A DNA stretch of 64,000 nt from Flavobacteriales bacterium (GTDB lineage: Bacteria > Bacteroidota > Bacteroidia > Flavobacteriales_D > Sanyastnellaceae): assembly GCA_027491075.1 (NCBI GenBank), contig JAIXWX010000034.1, forward strand, positions 248,001-312,000, written 5' to 3'. A model generated the notes under the pieces. The model was not told the origin of the DNA, made no database searches, and saw only the letters and a program-made list of their open reading frames with translations. The stretch's first letter is position 1. The number at the start of each line of letters is the position of its first letter. Both the position numbers and the translations under genes were made by a program. Below, in pieces: positions 1-9,830 of this stretch.

Positions 1-1545
1 AGAAATTTTTTTATCGGACTTTAGAATTTCAACACGGAAAACGGCTTCTTCAGGAATGATCGTGGATACATCTACGCTATCTTGTTGGAGGTATTCGTAA
101 ATATTATCTCCAGCGGCTCTATTTGAATTCATACCGATGGAAGCCAATAGCTCTTGAGCATTATAGCCTTTCTTGGCGAATACTTCTTTATAAACTGCTT
201 TTTGTTTTACTAAACCAAGACTATCCGGAATGCTTCGCACTCCTAACACCACGCGGTGTGGGCCTTCTTGAAATGAATGTGTGACTTCAGGACCTACAAA
301 GTACTGATCATTGATCCACCAATGATAAGTCTGTATGTTGAATCTAGGTAAATACGTTTCTTTCGCATGCAGTACTACTACACTTTCCGAAGGTACGGTG
401 TCTGGGCAGCTTATGTACGGCTGTTCGATATCTAGAATTTCTAAATCATAGGATGCTTGACTAAAGAAAAGATCTTGAATCAATGTATCAATTATATTTA
501 GTTCAATGTGATAAAGGCCTGGTCCTGGAAAACAATATGAAATTTCTTTTCCTGGAATTTTGACGTTTTCTTCGACCGTCCATACATATTTTAAGGGGAG
601 GGTATCTATAGAAAATTCATTTTCGTCATATAAAGTATAGCAGTACGAGTTGACTTGTTGAATGGGAACTGGATCGAAAAAAGGTTGAGTGAGCAATACT
701 TGGAACATATCGTCGGAACCATTTCTATTGGTAGAAATTAGTCCACTATCGCGAGCTGCATTCAATGAGAACCCAAAATCGTCGCCGTCGCTGTTGATGG
801 GCGAGGGCAGAAGAACCGCTTTTTTTAATCCTGTTGAATCAATGGTGCTTTCGTAGATGTTTAGTCCTGCGAATTTTGACTTTCTTGAAGATGAAAAGAA
901 GATAGAGCCATCGGCGTGTATTGAAGGAAACAACTCACTTTCTGATCCATTGATTTCTTCACTAAGCAATACAGGTTTGCTCCAACCTCCTTGCGTTTTT
1001 TCACAAACATATATATCTGCCTTGCCAAAACCCCCTGGATAGTTTGCGCAGAAATATAATTTCTGTTCGTCTTTGCTCAGGGCTGGATGACCAACAGAGC
1101 AATCGGGACGATTGTATTTAAAGGGCATGGGCTCTGTCCAAACGCCTTCATTTAGGCATGAATAAAAGATGCCAAGGACGGGACCAGTATCACCAATATA
1201 GCTTCTCGTGAAGTATAGTTCATTGTTTTTAGAAATATCGAAAGGCCCTTCATCTACATGAATTTGGTCTAGATCCATCAATATTGGAGTTGATAGCGTT
1301 CCGTTTTCTTTTTTCTCAGAAAAATATATTTGTGTAAGTGGTTCTAAAGTTTCTGAGTTGATATAACTGATGAGCATATTGCTTCTTCGATTGGAACAAA
1401 ACAAATAACCGTTACTAAAAGGTTTTATTGAATATTCGCTGTGCGAAGAGTTTATTTTGGATAAAGGAAGAAGATCATACTTTGCCTGGCTCCATGATGA
1501 AATGGTGCTGATCAACAGGAATAATATGAACCATAGTTTTCTCAA
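1..1545 (-). CDS. PD40-repeat exported protein of a T9SS cassette (3' end cut by window edge)
   Basis: My own translation of the minus strand gives 515 open codons running off the left edge. The start is taken as TTG at 1545, which overlaps the stop of the PorP/SprF gene by four bases (TTGA). It is the only start that yields a signal peptide (MRKLWFILFLLISTISSWSQ); the next in-frame Met is about 59 codons later. Residues about 30-270 carry WD40-like PD40 strands, for example DEGPFDISKNNELYF, GHPALSKDEQKLYF and ELFPSIHADGSIFFSS. A PKD/Ig-like stretch follows. In T9SS proteins such as PorE, PD40 repeats are joined to a C-terminal OmpA peptidoglycan-binding domain; whether this protein has one lies outside the window. 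Position after the cargo and PorP genes suggests an envelope-anchored accessory of that cassette. The reading frame is certain; the role is inference. Confidence 0.8.
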   Translation of the reverse strand, partial: MRKLWFILFLLISTISSWSQAKYDLLPLSKINSSHSEYSIKPFSNGYLFCSNRRSNMLISYINSETLEPLTQIYFSEKKENGTLSTPILMDLDQIHVDEGPFDISKNNELYFTRSYIGDTGPVLGIFYSCLNEGVWTEPMPFKYNRPDCSVGHPALSKDEQKLYFCANYPGGFGKADIYVCEKTQGGWSKPVLLSEEINGSESELFPSIHADGSIFFSSSRKSKFAGLNIYESTIDSTGLKKAVLLPSPINSDGDDFGFSLNAARDSGLISTNRNGSDDMFQVLLTQPFFDPVPIQQVNSYCYTLYDENEFSIDTLPLKYVWTVEENVKIPGKEISYCFPGPGLYHIELNIIDTLIQDLFFSQASYDLEILDIEQPYISCPDTVPSESVVVLHAKETYLPRFNIQTYHWWINDQYFVGPEVTHSFQEGPHRVVLGVRSIPDSLGLVKQKAVYKEVFAKKGYNAQELLASIGMNSNRAAGDNIYEYLQQDSVDVSTIIPEEAVFRVEILKSDKKIS

Positions 1546-2483
1546 AATGGCATTCTAGAGTTAGCAGATTTTACTTTGAATCCAAGGGCATATTGCAGAG
1601 ATATTTCATGTGAACCATTGTTGAAGCTCCTTAGAGCATTAAATCCATAATCGAAGGCATACCCTAATCGTAGCTGCTCATTTACTTTGAATTCAAACAT
1701 AGCAACGACCGTTTGCTGATGGCGATACGAAAGACCGACTAAAAATATTTGATTAACTACTAGCTGGTTGTTAAAGTCAATAACAGAGCTCAATCCAGGA
1801 ATTGTTTTAGCTAAGAACGAAGGACGCCATTCTAATCGATCATTGATTTTTACCAAGTAGCCTGCTTGAAAAACAAGGTTCATTTGTTCGGGTTGAAAAG
1901 CAACTTTAATGTCTTCATCCAAAGGAATGAATCTGCGTTCTACCATGGTAGGAACAGAAATTCCAGCGAACCACTTTTTGTCCTGATAATAAACACCAGC
2001 CCCGATGTCTGGCGTAAGTCTGCTCCGGAAATCATAAGAGAATGCAGGGTCGTTTTGATCGTTGGTGATAACGTCAGTAAAATTTGCTGTTTGAAGAAAT
2101 GCACCACCAGAAAGTGCAAAGGTGAGTGATCGCTTGCCTCCAAGAGATGCGTTATCAGAAAGCGGGAGTTTGTAACCAATAATGGCCGAAAATGCAGTGT
2201 TGTTTGCTACTCCGTGACGATCATTATTTACAATCAGGCCAAGCACAACTCTGTCTTTTTTTGTGGGTGCATGAACACTGACCAATTGAGAAATGGGAGC
2301 TCCTTTAAATGATGCCCATTGTCTGCGATGCATAACGTTGGCGGTGAACACTTCTTTGCTTCCAGCGAAAGCAGGATTAATGACTACCCCATTCAAAAGA
2401 TAATGGCTAACTATTGGAGAATGCTGTGCATTCATACCATAGCTGGCAAATAACATAAGAATGATGAGTAAACGATTTTTCAT
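1542..2483 (-). CDS. PorP/SprF family type IX secretion outer-membrane protein
   Basis: A 313-residue protein with an N-terminal signal peptide (MKNRLLIILMLFASYGMNAQ) followed at once by the family hallmark HYLLNGVVINPAFAGS. The rest is a run of amphipathic beta strands typical of the PorP/SprF outer-membrane barrel (usual length about 300-340). In Flavobacterium johnsoniae, SprF-like proteins are needed for secretion or attachment of T9SS cargo with type B sorting domains, usually the cargo encoded next door. Here the gene lies 20 bases downstream of a 1188-residue type B cargo, and its stop overlaps the TTG start of a PD40 protein, so the three look like one operon. The specific pairing with the upstream cargo is inferred from position. 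Confidence 0.92.
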   Translation of the reverse strand: MKNRLLIILMLFASYGMNAQHSPIVSHYLLNGVVINPAFAGSKEVFTANVMHRRQWASFKGAPISQLVSVHAPTKKDRVVLGLIVNNDRHGVANNTAFSAIIGYKLPLSDNASLGGKRSLTFALSGGAFLQTANFTDVITNDQNDPAFSYDFRSRLTPDIGAGVYYQDKKWFAGISVPTMVERRFIPLDEDIKVAFQPEQMNLVFQAGYLVKINDRLEWRPSFLAKTIPGLSSVIDFNNQLVVNQIFLVGLSYRHQQTVVAMFEFKVNEQLRLGYAFDYGFNALRSFNNGSHEISLQYALGFKVKSANSRMPF

Positions 2484-2503
2484 GAATGGGTGGTGACGAG
2501 CGT

Positions 2504-5500
2504 TTAGCGATTGATAACGATATAACCCGTTATGGTCTCATCGATTTTATTTGATTTAATGACGCAATAGTATGTGTCTGATGGAAGCTCATTTCCGGAG
2601 GCTGAGAGGCCGTTCCAGTTATTTTGATAGTCATCTGCAGAGAATACTTCTTCTCCCCATCTGTTTAATACTTGAATGGATAACGGTGAAATGGACTCCA
2701 ATCCATCGATTTCAAAGAAGTCATTTATGTTGTCCGAATTGGGGGAGAAGCCAGTTGGTATTATCAGCTCCTTAATGGTAATTTTAACGGCATCACTCAA
2801 TGACGGGCAATTGCCGTTACGTACGGTCCAAGTGAAAATATATTCGCCTGCTTGAAGGTTGGTGGCGATGGTTGTTGGATCGTTGGCATTGGTAAAAGTG
2901 ATATCGAGATTATCACTCGACCATGTGCCCTCTCCAAAATCTGCAGGAGTTGCACCTAAGCTGATGGCTGTGGTATAAACAGAAGAAACGTCTTCTCCCG
3001 CGAATACACTAACAACGGGTTCAAAAACATTGATATTTATACTTGTTTCATCTTCGCATTCTCCCTGTTGTACGAACCAAGTAAACGTATAATTTCCCTG
3101 AGCAGGAACGGTTACATTCAAAGTAGGACTGCCTGCATTTCCATTTAGTATAACATTATCAGGAATGGTCCATTGCCCGTTGCCATTGGTAGGTACGGCA
3201 ACTAGGTCGAAGGTGAGTCCACAAATTTCGGGACTCAGATTGATGATAGCCTCTGGTTGTTCTACGAATGAAATCATTACTTCATCAGTCGGAATGCCGC
3301 ATGTGATATTTCCTTCTAGTTGGAAAACAAGGTTGACATTCCCCTGAGCTATTTCGCTCGCAGTTGGAATGTATGAAGCAGAGCTATTGCTTAAAATGAT
3401 TAAATCTCCTAAACCATTGGTAAGGTTAAAATCTAAATTATTAGAAGTGACAACATTCAAAGTGACTTGTGGATCATTGCTACAGAGTATTTCGTCAAGG
3501 GCAGTCACTTCAATGGTATTAAATGGGGTAAAGGTGATGATTACTTCATCGGAGAAGGAAACGCCTTCGTTGTCTGTGGCCGTGAGTGTGAGCGTAACGG
3601 ATCCATTGCTGTATTCAGATGCAGCGGGTGAATATGTCGGGTTTAAAATGCTTGGATCGCTGAAGCTGCCGATTCCTCCGCTCCAATGAAAAGCAGAAGC
3701 TCCGCTGACACTCCCATTCAAAGGAACGGTGAGTCCACTGCAGATTTCAATGGCATTCCCTGCATCGACTACAACAGTATTGGGATTGTTTACTGATAAG
3801 CTGAGCAGTGTTCCGCATGATGCGAAATTTCCGGAGGCATCTGTAATGGTCATGACTAGAAAAGATTCGCCTGCCAAGGTTTCATTGACGGAGAACTCCG
3901 AAGGGCTTATAGTCCAGTCGCTGCAATTGTCGAAGGAGCCATTGTTGACTTGGTCGATCTGTATCGTTGCAAGTTCTCCAGGCTCGATTTCCAGGCTGAT
4001 AGTAGCATGACATAGTGCTATGGGATCTTCTTCATCCAACACAGTAACTATCGTTTCGCATGTAGCGGTCTCTCCCGACTCGTTATCGGTCAAGTGCCAA
4101 AGTATGGAGGTATTTCCTACAGCGAAAAACTGATCCACTTCATTAGAGTCGTTGAAGTTATTTGTAATGCTTACGTCATCGCAAGTACCGATGTGTGGTG
4201 GAGCAAGTATTTTAGAGGTAATTCCACATTCTCCGGCGGAAGCGGTAAGTGTGATTGCCTCATCACAGATGAACGAGGCGGGGACACTTACGTTTTGTAC
4301 ATGGACAATTTGTGAGCATGTTTTTACAACACCTCTGCTATCGATCGCTGTCCATGTGATAGTGTTGTCACCAAAAGCTAGTGGTGCAGGCGCTTCGCTC
4401 GTCAGTGAGACCAAAAGACAGGGATTATCTATAAATGGTATCTGAGGAGTAAACCCAGTGGTTCCGCATTCGCTGTTAGAATTTACTGTGATGTTCTCTG
4501 GGCAAATGATATTAAAGTCAATTATTCCATCGTCAGGATCGTTAATGATTTTTCCATAGAAGCTGTTCTCGTTTCCCGGAGTTACAGGAGAACTGATTAA
4601 TCCAGATAAACTAGAGGCTGTTGTACCAGAAAAGAACAGGTAATCAAGACCATCTAGTGCCATACTTGTTATTTCATCATCTTCTGTTCCATTCAGTGTG
4701 TAGTTCCAAATGAAGGAACCGTTGTCATCCATACTGCGGATCCATCCGCCATTTGCGTTCATATCATTTACGTTCTCTGAAGGCGTTGCGGAGAACTTCA
4801 ATGAGTTTTCAAATCTTCCAGATAAGAATACTCTTCTGTTTTTATCAGAAGCAATATCTGTAACATAAGTTCTATCAGGACTTCCGGCACTAGTATATGC
4901 CTGTACTATTTGATTTACCCCAGATGCTGCAAACTTTTTAATGTAGAAAATGGTGGGAACACTTCCTTGTGTGAGGCTTGCGAGTTCTTCCACGTTGGCT
5001 ACTGGACTGTTGAGATTGGTTCCTATGGTTCCTGTGATGTATAAGAATTGACATTCCGCTGAAATGAATGGGCCTGAGGTAAATGGCGCTTCATCTGGTA
5101 TATAACTAATGTCCGCATAATTGTGTGATCCATCGAAATTGTAGGAGAATACTCCGAGCTTCTCTTCGTCGTCCGTCGGGAAGTCGATGATAATCCCAGC
5201 TGGAGTGTTGTTGTCATAACAAGTGTAATGACTACCACTTAAGAAATTGACGTGGAAGATATAGCTGGAGTTGGCAGCAACATCGGCACCGAGTTTTTGT
5301 GGATTCGTAAGGCTATAGTCAAAGTCAGGGCTTGTATATGCTTTGAACCATAAGCACTCTCCAGAATAATTTAGAAGTGCGACATATGATCCTAATTCTC
5401 CGTCTTCTGCAATCGGATGGCTGAAGATTGTTCCGTCACTATCATCATCACCTCCCGTGTTACCAAAAAGTCCCGAAACGACTATACCATCGCCACCTTG

Positions 5501-6070
5501 TTGAATAGACAGACCAATATTGTTATCTGAAGTTTGTACTTTACTTAACCATTCTAATGATCCCTCTGTGGAAAACGATAATACAACGGCGTCTTGAGTA
5601 TCACTTGATTGATAGTTGAAATCTTGGAACCCATTTCCGTATTGAATGATCGCACCGTCACTCATGCTTCCAGTAAGAACGACCTGACCAGTAGTAGTCA
5701 CTGCAACATCCATGAAGTAGTCATCCCCTTGTCCACTCATGGTGGCCATCCAGATCGGATTTCCCGAGTAATCCAATTTTATCAAGTATGCATCTTTTCC
5801 ACCTTGGTTTAATGTAGGTATTTCTACTGCGGGTACACTCACACTCGTAAGAGAGTTTGTAAAAAAGGAAGACAAACCCGTTAGACTGCCAGATCCTGCA
5901 TCATAGGCACCGCAGACATAAACATATTGCGATACAGTATCTAGGGCTATTCCATAGCTTTTGTCTGACCAAAGGTTATCTGATACCTGAAGTTGGTTTA
6001 AGTCTTGGGCAATTCCGACAAAACCACTGTAAATCAAGGATATGAGGAAGATGGTTAAGCGTTGAAACAT
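2504..6070 (-). CDS. Large secreted protein with HYR domains and T9SS type B sorting domain
   Basis: A 1188-residue exported protein. Residues 1-22 are a signal peptide ending in GFVGIAQ. Residues about 30-520 hold SBBP-like propeller repeats (DAYLIKLDYSGNPIWMATMS, GDDYFMDVAVTTTGQVVLTG). Residues about 525-775 hold HYR-type modules beginning ICPENITVNSNSECG, then Ig/PKD-like modules (VDAGNAIEICSGLTVPLNGS). The last ~85 residues are a type B (gliding-motility-associated, CHU_C) C-terminal domain: IPTGFSPNSDNINDFF, then IQVLNRWGEEVFSADDYQNN and a terminal TGYIVINR. This predicts T9SS export to the surface. It is followed by the PorP/SprF gene and preceded by a 64-base gap to murC on the same strand. 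Its substrate or ligand cannot be read from sequence. Confidence 0.93.
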   Translation of the reverse strand: MFQRLTIFLISLIYSGFVGIAQDLNQLQVSDNLWSDKSYGIALDTVSQYVYVCGAYDAGSGSLTGLSSFFTNSLTSVSVPAVEIPTLNQGGKDAYLIKLDYSGNPIWMATMSGQGDDYFMDVAVTTTGQVVLTGSMSDGAIIQYGNGFQDFNYQSSDTQDAVVLSFSTEGSLEWLSKVQTSDNNIGLSIQQGGDGIVVSGLFGNTGGDDDSDGTIFSHPIAEDGELGSYVALLNYSGECLWFKAYTSPDFDYSLTNPQKLGADVAANSSYIFHVNFLSGSHYTCYDNNTPAGIIIDFPTDDEEKLGVFSYNFDGSHNYADISYIPDEAPFTSGPFISAECQFLYITGTIGTNLNSPVANVEELASLTQGSVPTIFYIKKFAASGVNQIVQAYTSAGSPDRTYVTDIASDKNRRVFLSGRFENSLKFSATPSENVNDMNANGGWIRSMDDNGSFIWNYTLNGTEDDEITSMALDGLDYLFFSGTTASSLSGLISSPVTPGNENSFYGKIINDPDDGIIDFNIICPENITVNSNSECGTTGFTPQIPFIDNPCLLVSLTSEAPAPLAFGDNTITWTAIDSRGVVKTCSQIVHVQNVSVPASFICDEAITLTASAGECGITSKILAPPHIGTCDDVSITNNFNDSNEVDQFFAVGNTSILWHLTDNESGETATCETIVTVLDEEDPIALCHATISLEIEPGELATIQIDQVNNGSFDNCSDWTISPSEFSVNETLAGESFLVMTITDASGNFASCGTLLSLSVNNPNTVVVDAGNAIEICSGLTVPLNGSVSGASAFHWSGGIGSFSDPSILNPTYSPAASEYSNGSVTLTLTATDNEGVSFSDEVIITFTPFNTIEVTALDEILCSNDPQVTLNVVTSNNLDFNLTNGLGDLIILSNSSASYIPTASEIAQGNVNLVFQLEGNITCGIPTDEVMISFVEQPEAIINLSPEICGLTFDLVAVPTNGNGQWTIPDNVILNGNAGSPTLNVTVPAQGNYTFTWFVQQGECEDETSININVFEPVVSVFAGEDVSSVYTTAISLGATPADFGEGTWSSDNLDITFTNANDPTTIATNLQAGEYIFTWTVRNGNCPSLSDAVKITIKELIIPTGFSPNSDNINDFFEIDGLESISPLSIQVLNRWGEEVFSADDYQNNWNGLSASGNELPSDTYYCVIKSNKIDETITGYIVINR

Positions 6071-6101
6071 GCTATTGTTTTTGTGTATAATAACTTATAC
6101 G

Positions 6102-6109
6102 TAAAGATA
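6102..6109 (-). promoter_or_regulatory. Possible -7 element for the T9SS cassette
   Basis: On the minus strand the gap between murC and the type B cargo contains TATCTTTA about 32 bases before the cargo ATG. It differs from the Bacteroidota -7 consensus TAnnTTTG only in the last base. It would give the secretion cassette its own transcript rather than relying on read-through from the dcw cluster. No clear -33 TTG was found, so this is weak. Confidence 0.3.
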
Positions 6110-6134
6110 GCACTCAGGTTACGATTTTGTACAG

Positions 6135-7514
6135 CTATACCCGTAAAATACCCTTTAATTCTCTTACGAGTGTATCAATATCGCCAGCTCCCAATGTCAA
6201 AAGAACTTCTGCGGAGTGGTTTTTAAAGTAGGGAAGGACTTCCGATTTATGCAAAAGCTTTTTATTTGGTTTATTTATTTCCGCTAAGAGCTTTTCAGAG
6301 GTAATTCCTTCTATGGGTAATTCTCTTGCTGGATAAATGGGAAGTAAAATTATTTCATCAAGGAGTTCAAGGCTTCTTGCAAAGTCGTTTAGAAAGTCTC
6401 GCGTTCGAGAGTATAAATGGGGTTGAAAAATACCAGTAATTTTCTTTTCGGGAAAAAGTTCTTTGGCTGAAAGAATTGCGGCCGTCAACTCTGTTGGATG
6501 ATGGGCATAATCATCGATGTAGGTGATATTGGGAGTGGATATAATGTATTCAAACCTCCGTTGGACACCTCGAAAAGAAGCAAGGCCTTTTCTAATTTGT
6601 GCCTCATCACAACCGCATTTTAATGCCAGAATACAAGCCGCTGTGGCATTTTCTACGTTGTGTCTGCCGGGAAGTCCTACTTCCAAATCCAGAAATTCGA
6701 AATCGGGTCCTTTCAGATCGAAGATGTACTTTCCATTTTGTATTCGAATGTTATCTCCGGTATAGGTTGCCTTCTCAGAAATACTATACGTCGCAATATT
6801 TTTGGTATGGAGCAGCTCAGTATTTAGCGGCAGGTCTTTTTTATATAGAACGAATCCTTCTTTTTCAACTTTTTGAGCGAATAAATTAAACCCTTCTTTT
6901 ACATGAGTATCGTCTCCATAAACATCTAAATGATCGGCATCCATGCTTGTTATGACCGCCATTTTAGGACTAAGCGTTAAGAATGATCTATCAAATTCGT
7001 CGGCCTCAACGATGGTCCATGAATTTTTTTGTCCCAACAATAAGTTGGTTCCGTAGTTGGATGAAATACCTCCTAAGAAAGCATTACAGGAAATTTGAGC
7101 CGATTGAAGCAAGTGTGCAACGAGTGTGCTGGTAGTGGTTTTTCCGTGGGTGCCAGCCACTGCTACCGTTGGAGATTGAGCAGTGATGTACCCCAATACT
7201 TCACTTCTTTTCTTTAGAGAAAAATCATTTTGTATAAACCAATTTTTCTCAGCACTATCTTGTGGAATGGCCGGAGTGAATATTACTAGAATTTTTTCAT
7301 TTGAAGTTACTTTGAGCAACTGAGGAATTTCCAAAACAGAATCATCGTAGTGAATGGATATTCCTTCCATTTCAAGTTCGGAAGTAAGAGCGGTAGGTGT
7401 GCGGTCATAGCCCAATACTATTTTACCGTGGTGGTGAAAATAGCGTGCTAGAGCTGACATACCAATGCCGCCTATTCCTAAAAAGTAAACGATTTCAACT
7501 TTTTGTAAGTTCAT
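6135..7514 (-). CDS. murC: UDP-N-acetylmuramate--L-alanine ligase
   Basis: MurC joins L-alanine to UDP-MurNAc, the first amino-acid addition in cytoplasmic murein precursor synthesis. The N-terminal Rossmann motif YFLGIGGIGMSALARYF is diagnostic of MurC. The ATP loop GTHGKTTTSTLVAHLL lies near residue 115, and the Mur ligase central motif is seen at VEADEFDRSFL. I chose the ATG at 7514 (MNLQKVEIVYFLG). An upstream in-frame ATG at 7544 would add ten residues (MRLRIHSFAS) and overlap murG by 20 bases. With the chosen start the protein is 459 residues, close to the family norm. It is the last dcw gene here; ftsQ, ftsA and ftsZ, usual next genes in Bacteroidota, are not in the window. Confidence 0.96.
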   Translation of the reverse strand: MNLQKVEIVYFLGIGGIGMSALARYFHHHGKIVLGYDRTPTALTSELEMEGISIHYDDSVLEIPQLLKVTSNEKILVIFTPAIPQDSAEKNWFIQNDFSLKKRSEVLGYITAQSPTVAVAGTHGKTTTSTLVAHLLQSAQISCNAFLGGISSNYGTNLLLGQKNSWTIVEADEFDRSFLTLSPKMAVITSMDADHLDVYGDDTHVKEGFNLFAQKVEKEGFVLYKKDLPLNTELLHTKNIATYSISEKATYTGDNIRIQNGKYIFDLKGPDFEFLDLEVGLPGRHNVENATAACILALKCGCDEAQIRKGLASFRGVQRRFEYIISTPNITYIDDYAHHPTELTAAILSAKELFPEKKITGIFQPHLYSRTRDFLNDFARSLELLDEIILLPIYPARELPIEGITSEKLLAEINKPNKKLLHKSEVLPYFKNHSAEVLLTLGAGDIDTLVRELKGILRV

Positions 7515-7524
7515 AGAGGCAAAG

Positions 7525-8607
7525 CTATGAATTCGCAACCTCAATTATCTTCTGTGCTATGACTTCGTCGGCATTTTCTTTTCCCAGTGCCCTGATGTTT
7601 TGTGAAAGGGTATTCATGCTACGCTCATCTGAGAAGAGGGAGTCAATTGTTTCTATTAAGCGATCTCCAATTTCGTTGTCTTTTACAAGAAGTGCGGCCT
7701 CTTTCTGTACAAGGGCTAAGGCATTTTTAGTTTGATGATCTTCGGCTACATTGGGAGAAGGAACGAGAATCGAAGGTTTTCCTATCAGACACAATTCAGA
7801 GATGGACATGGCACCCGCGCGAGATACGATAATATCGGCACTGGCATAAGCGAGATCCATCTCTTTTATAAATGGAAGTATTTTTAATGAGGGATGACTT
7901 TGCAGAACAGAGTTAAAATTCTTGCCTGTCTGCCATATTATTTGATACCCTTTTTGAACCAGGTCTAATGCATTTTTTTCCAGAGCAAGATTGATGCTTC
8001 TTGCTCCCAGACTTCCTCCTATAACCAATATGGTTTTCTTTTCTTGAGAAAGATGAAAATGCAGCAATGCAGCCTCTCGCTTGTTGTGAACTTGCCAGAC
8101 CTCTTTACGTACTGGATTACCAGTAAGAATTATTTTGTCTTTTGGAAAAAATACTTCCATGCCTTCGTACGCTACACAAATGTTGGTAGCTTTAGGAGCG
8201 AGGAGCTTGTTGGTAATACCTGGATACGAATTTTGTTCTTGAATCAAGGTTTTTACGCCCATGAATCCAGCGGTTCGGAGCATTGGACCACTTGCATATC
8301 CGCCCACACCAATAGCAATATGAGGTCTGAAATCCTTTATGATTTTACGAGCCTTCAGAAGACTAGCAACAATTTTGAAAGGAACCTTGATATTCTTTAA
8401 GGTAAGACTCCTTTGAATGCCCATAATAGGAAGTCCTACGATGGAGTACCCTGCTTGAGGTACTTTTTCCATCTCCATCCGACCTTCAGCTCCTACGAAG
8501 AGAATTTCAATATCAGGTTGTATTCTCTTCAGGGCATTGGCTATTGCGATGGCGGGAAAAATATGACCTCCCGTTCCGCCTCCAGAAATTATTACTCGTA
8601 ATGCCAT
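7525..8607 (-). CDS. murG: UDP-GlcNAc:undecaprenyl-PP-MurNAc-pentapeptide GlcNAc transferase
   Basis: MurG is the peripheral membrane glycosyltransferase (GT28) that turns lipid I into lipid II. The 360-residue protein starts MALRVIISGGGTGGHIFPAI, with the GGTGGH donor/acceptor loop of the family. The C-terminal domain has VIGGSLGARSIN, the UDP-GlcNAc site SRAGAMSISELCLIGKPSIL, and VPSPNVAEDHQTKNA. Length is normal. The start codon lies 9 bases after the ftsW stop, and murC follows, consistent with a single dcw transcript. Confidence 0.97.
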   Translation of the reverse strand: MALRVIISGGGTGGHIFPAIAIANALKRIQPDIEILFVGAEGRMEMEKVPQAGYSIVGLPIMGIQRSLTLKNIKVPFKIVASLLKARKIIKDFRPHIAIGVGGYASGPMLRTAGFMGVKTLIQEQNSYPGITNKLLAPKATNICVAYEGMEVFFPKDKIILTGNPVRKEVWQVHNKREAALLHFHLSQEKKTILVIGGSLGARSINLALEKNALDLVQKGYQIIWQTGKNFNSVLQSHPSLKILPFIKEMDLAYASADIIVSRAGAMSISELCLIGKPSILVPSPNVAEDHQTKNALALVQKEAALLVKDNEIGDRLIETIDSLFSDERSMNTLSQNIRALGKENADEVIAQKIIEVANS

Positions 8608-8616
8608 TTTATAAGG

Positions 8617-9828
8617 CTATATAGGTTGAATAGTAACGGACTCTTCTTCCTCTTCTTCTTCTTCCAGTTTATCGTTTGATTCTGCTAGCGGATGGTCAAT
8701 TGCACTTCTGCTTATGCTGAGAATAATTCCGATGGTAATACATGTGAATATTGTACTTGTTCCACCCAAAGAAACCAAGGGCAATGGCTGTCCCGTTGTT
8801 GGAAATAGATTAACTGCCACTCCCATGTTGATCAATGCTTGAATAACGAGCAACATCGACAAACCGATGGCTGCAAGTCGCCCAAAGTGTTTCGGACACT
8901 TCGATGTAAAACGGACTGTTCGGAAGAAAAGAATGACGTAGAGTAACAACAAACCTGCACCTCCAAGAATGCTTCCATATTCTTCGATGATAAAGGCATA
9001 TACCATATCGGAATAAGGATGCGGCATAAAGTTTCTAGTAGTCGATGTCCCAGGTCCCTTAGGAATCATTCCTCCCTCATAGATAGCATATTTTGCAAGA
9101 TTGGATTGATAGTTTCCTTCACTGTCAGAATCTACTCGATTCATGATTCTGTTTTTCCATGTTTCGTAGCGGCCAATGGTCCCCTTCGGTGCGAGTTCTC
9201 CAACGGCAATAATGAAAAAGATGAATCCCACTCCGATTCCAATCAGTTTCATTAAATGTCTGCCAGGAACTCCAGCAATGAACATGAGTAGAAGACATAC
9301 CAATGCAAGCATGGCTGCGGTAGAGAAGTTCGATGGAAGTATTAGGCCACACACCAATGCGATATACCCGCACAGAGGAAGGATGGTCCTTTTAAAATCG
9401 TTGAGGCTTTCTCTTTTTAGGTTCAGCCAACGGGCCACAAAAAGTACCAAAATGATTTTTGCAAAATCACTGGTCTGAAAGGTCAAAGAGGTTCCAGGAA
9501 TTTTCAACCATCTTTCGGCACTATTGATGTTTGATCCAAAAATCATGGTGAGCACCAACAGTCCTATTGCGGCGTAAATCAGCAGGGCGGAGGCTTTGGA
9601 GAAGTATTTGAAGTTTCTTTTGTGAAAGAAATACATCAATCCATAGCCTGCAGCCAGCATGACAATGTGTTTTAGGAATACAGTATACCCTCCATGCTTT
9701 ACCGTGAGTGTAGTAACAGCACTAAATACGGCAAGTATGGAAAGCAGGCCGAGAAAGAAAGTTACCATCCAGATAACTTTATCTCCTTCCAGCTTACTAT
9801 AGAGTTGTCTGATTCCTTTCTGTACCAT
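8617..9828 (-). CDS. ftsW: FtsW-type SEDS septal peptidoglycan glycosyltransferase
   Basis: A SEDS-family polytopic membrane protein (403 residues, about ten predicted membrane spans) that polymerises lipid II at the septum with the partner penicillin-binding protein FtsI, encoded four genes upstream. Family signatures include ERWLKIPGTSLTFQTSDFAK early in the chain and the C-terminal NLFPTTGQPLPLVSLGGTST, the conserved SEDS loop. The tail is unusually acidic (a run of eight glutamates near the end), which is cytoplasmic and presumably unstructured. FtsW is preferred over RodA because of its place between murD and murG. Confidence 0.94.
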   Translation of the reverse strand: MVQKGIRQLYSKLEGDKVIWMVTFFLGLLSILAVFSAVTTLTVKHGGYTVFLKHIVMLAAGYGLMYFFHKRNFKYFSKASALLIYAAIGLLVLTMIFGSNINSAERWLKIPGTSLTFQTSDFAKIILVLFVARWLNLKRESLNDFKRTILPLCGYIALVCGLILPSNFSTAAMLALVCLLLMFIAGVPGRHLMKLIGIGVGFIFFIIAVGELAPKGTIGRYETWKNRIMNRVDSDSEGNYQSNLAKYAIYEGGMIPKGPGTSTTRNFMPHPYSDMVYAFIIEEYGSILGGAGLLLLYVILFFRTVRFTSKCPKHFGRLAAIGLSMLLVIQALINMGVAVNLFPTTGQPLPLVSLGGTSTIFTCITIGIILSISRSAIDHPLAESNDKLEEEEEEEESVTIQPI

Positions 9829-9830
9829 CG

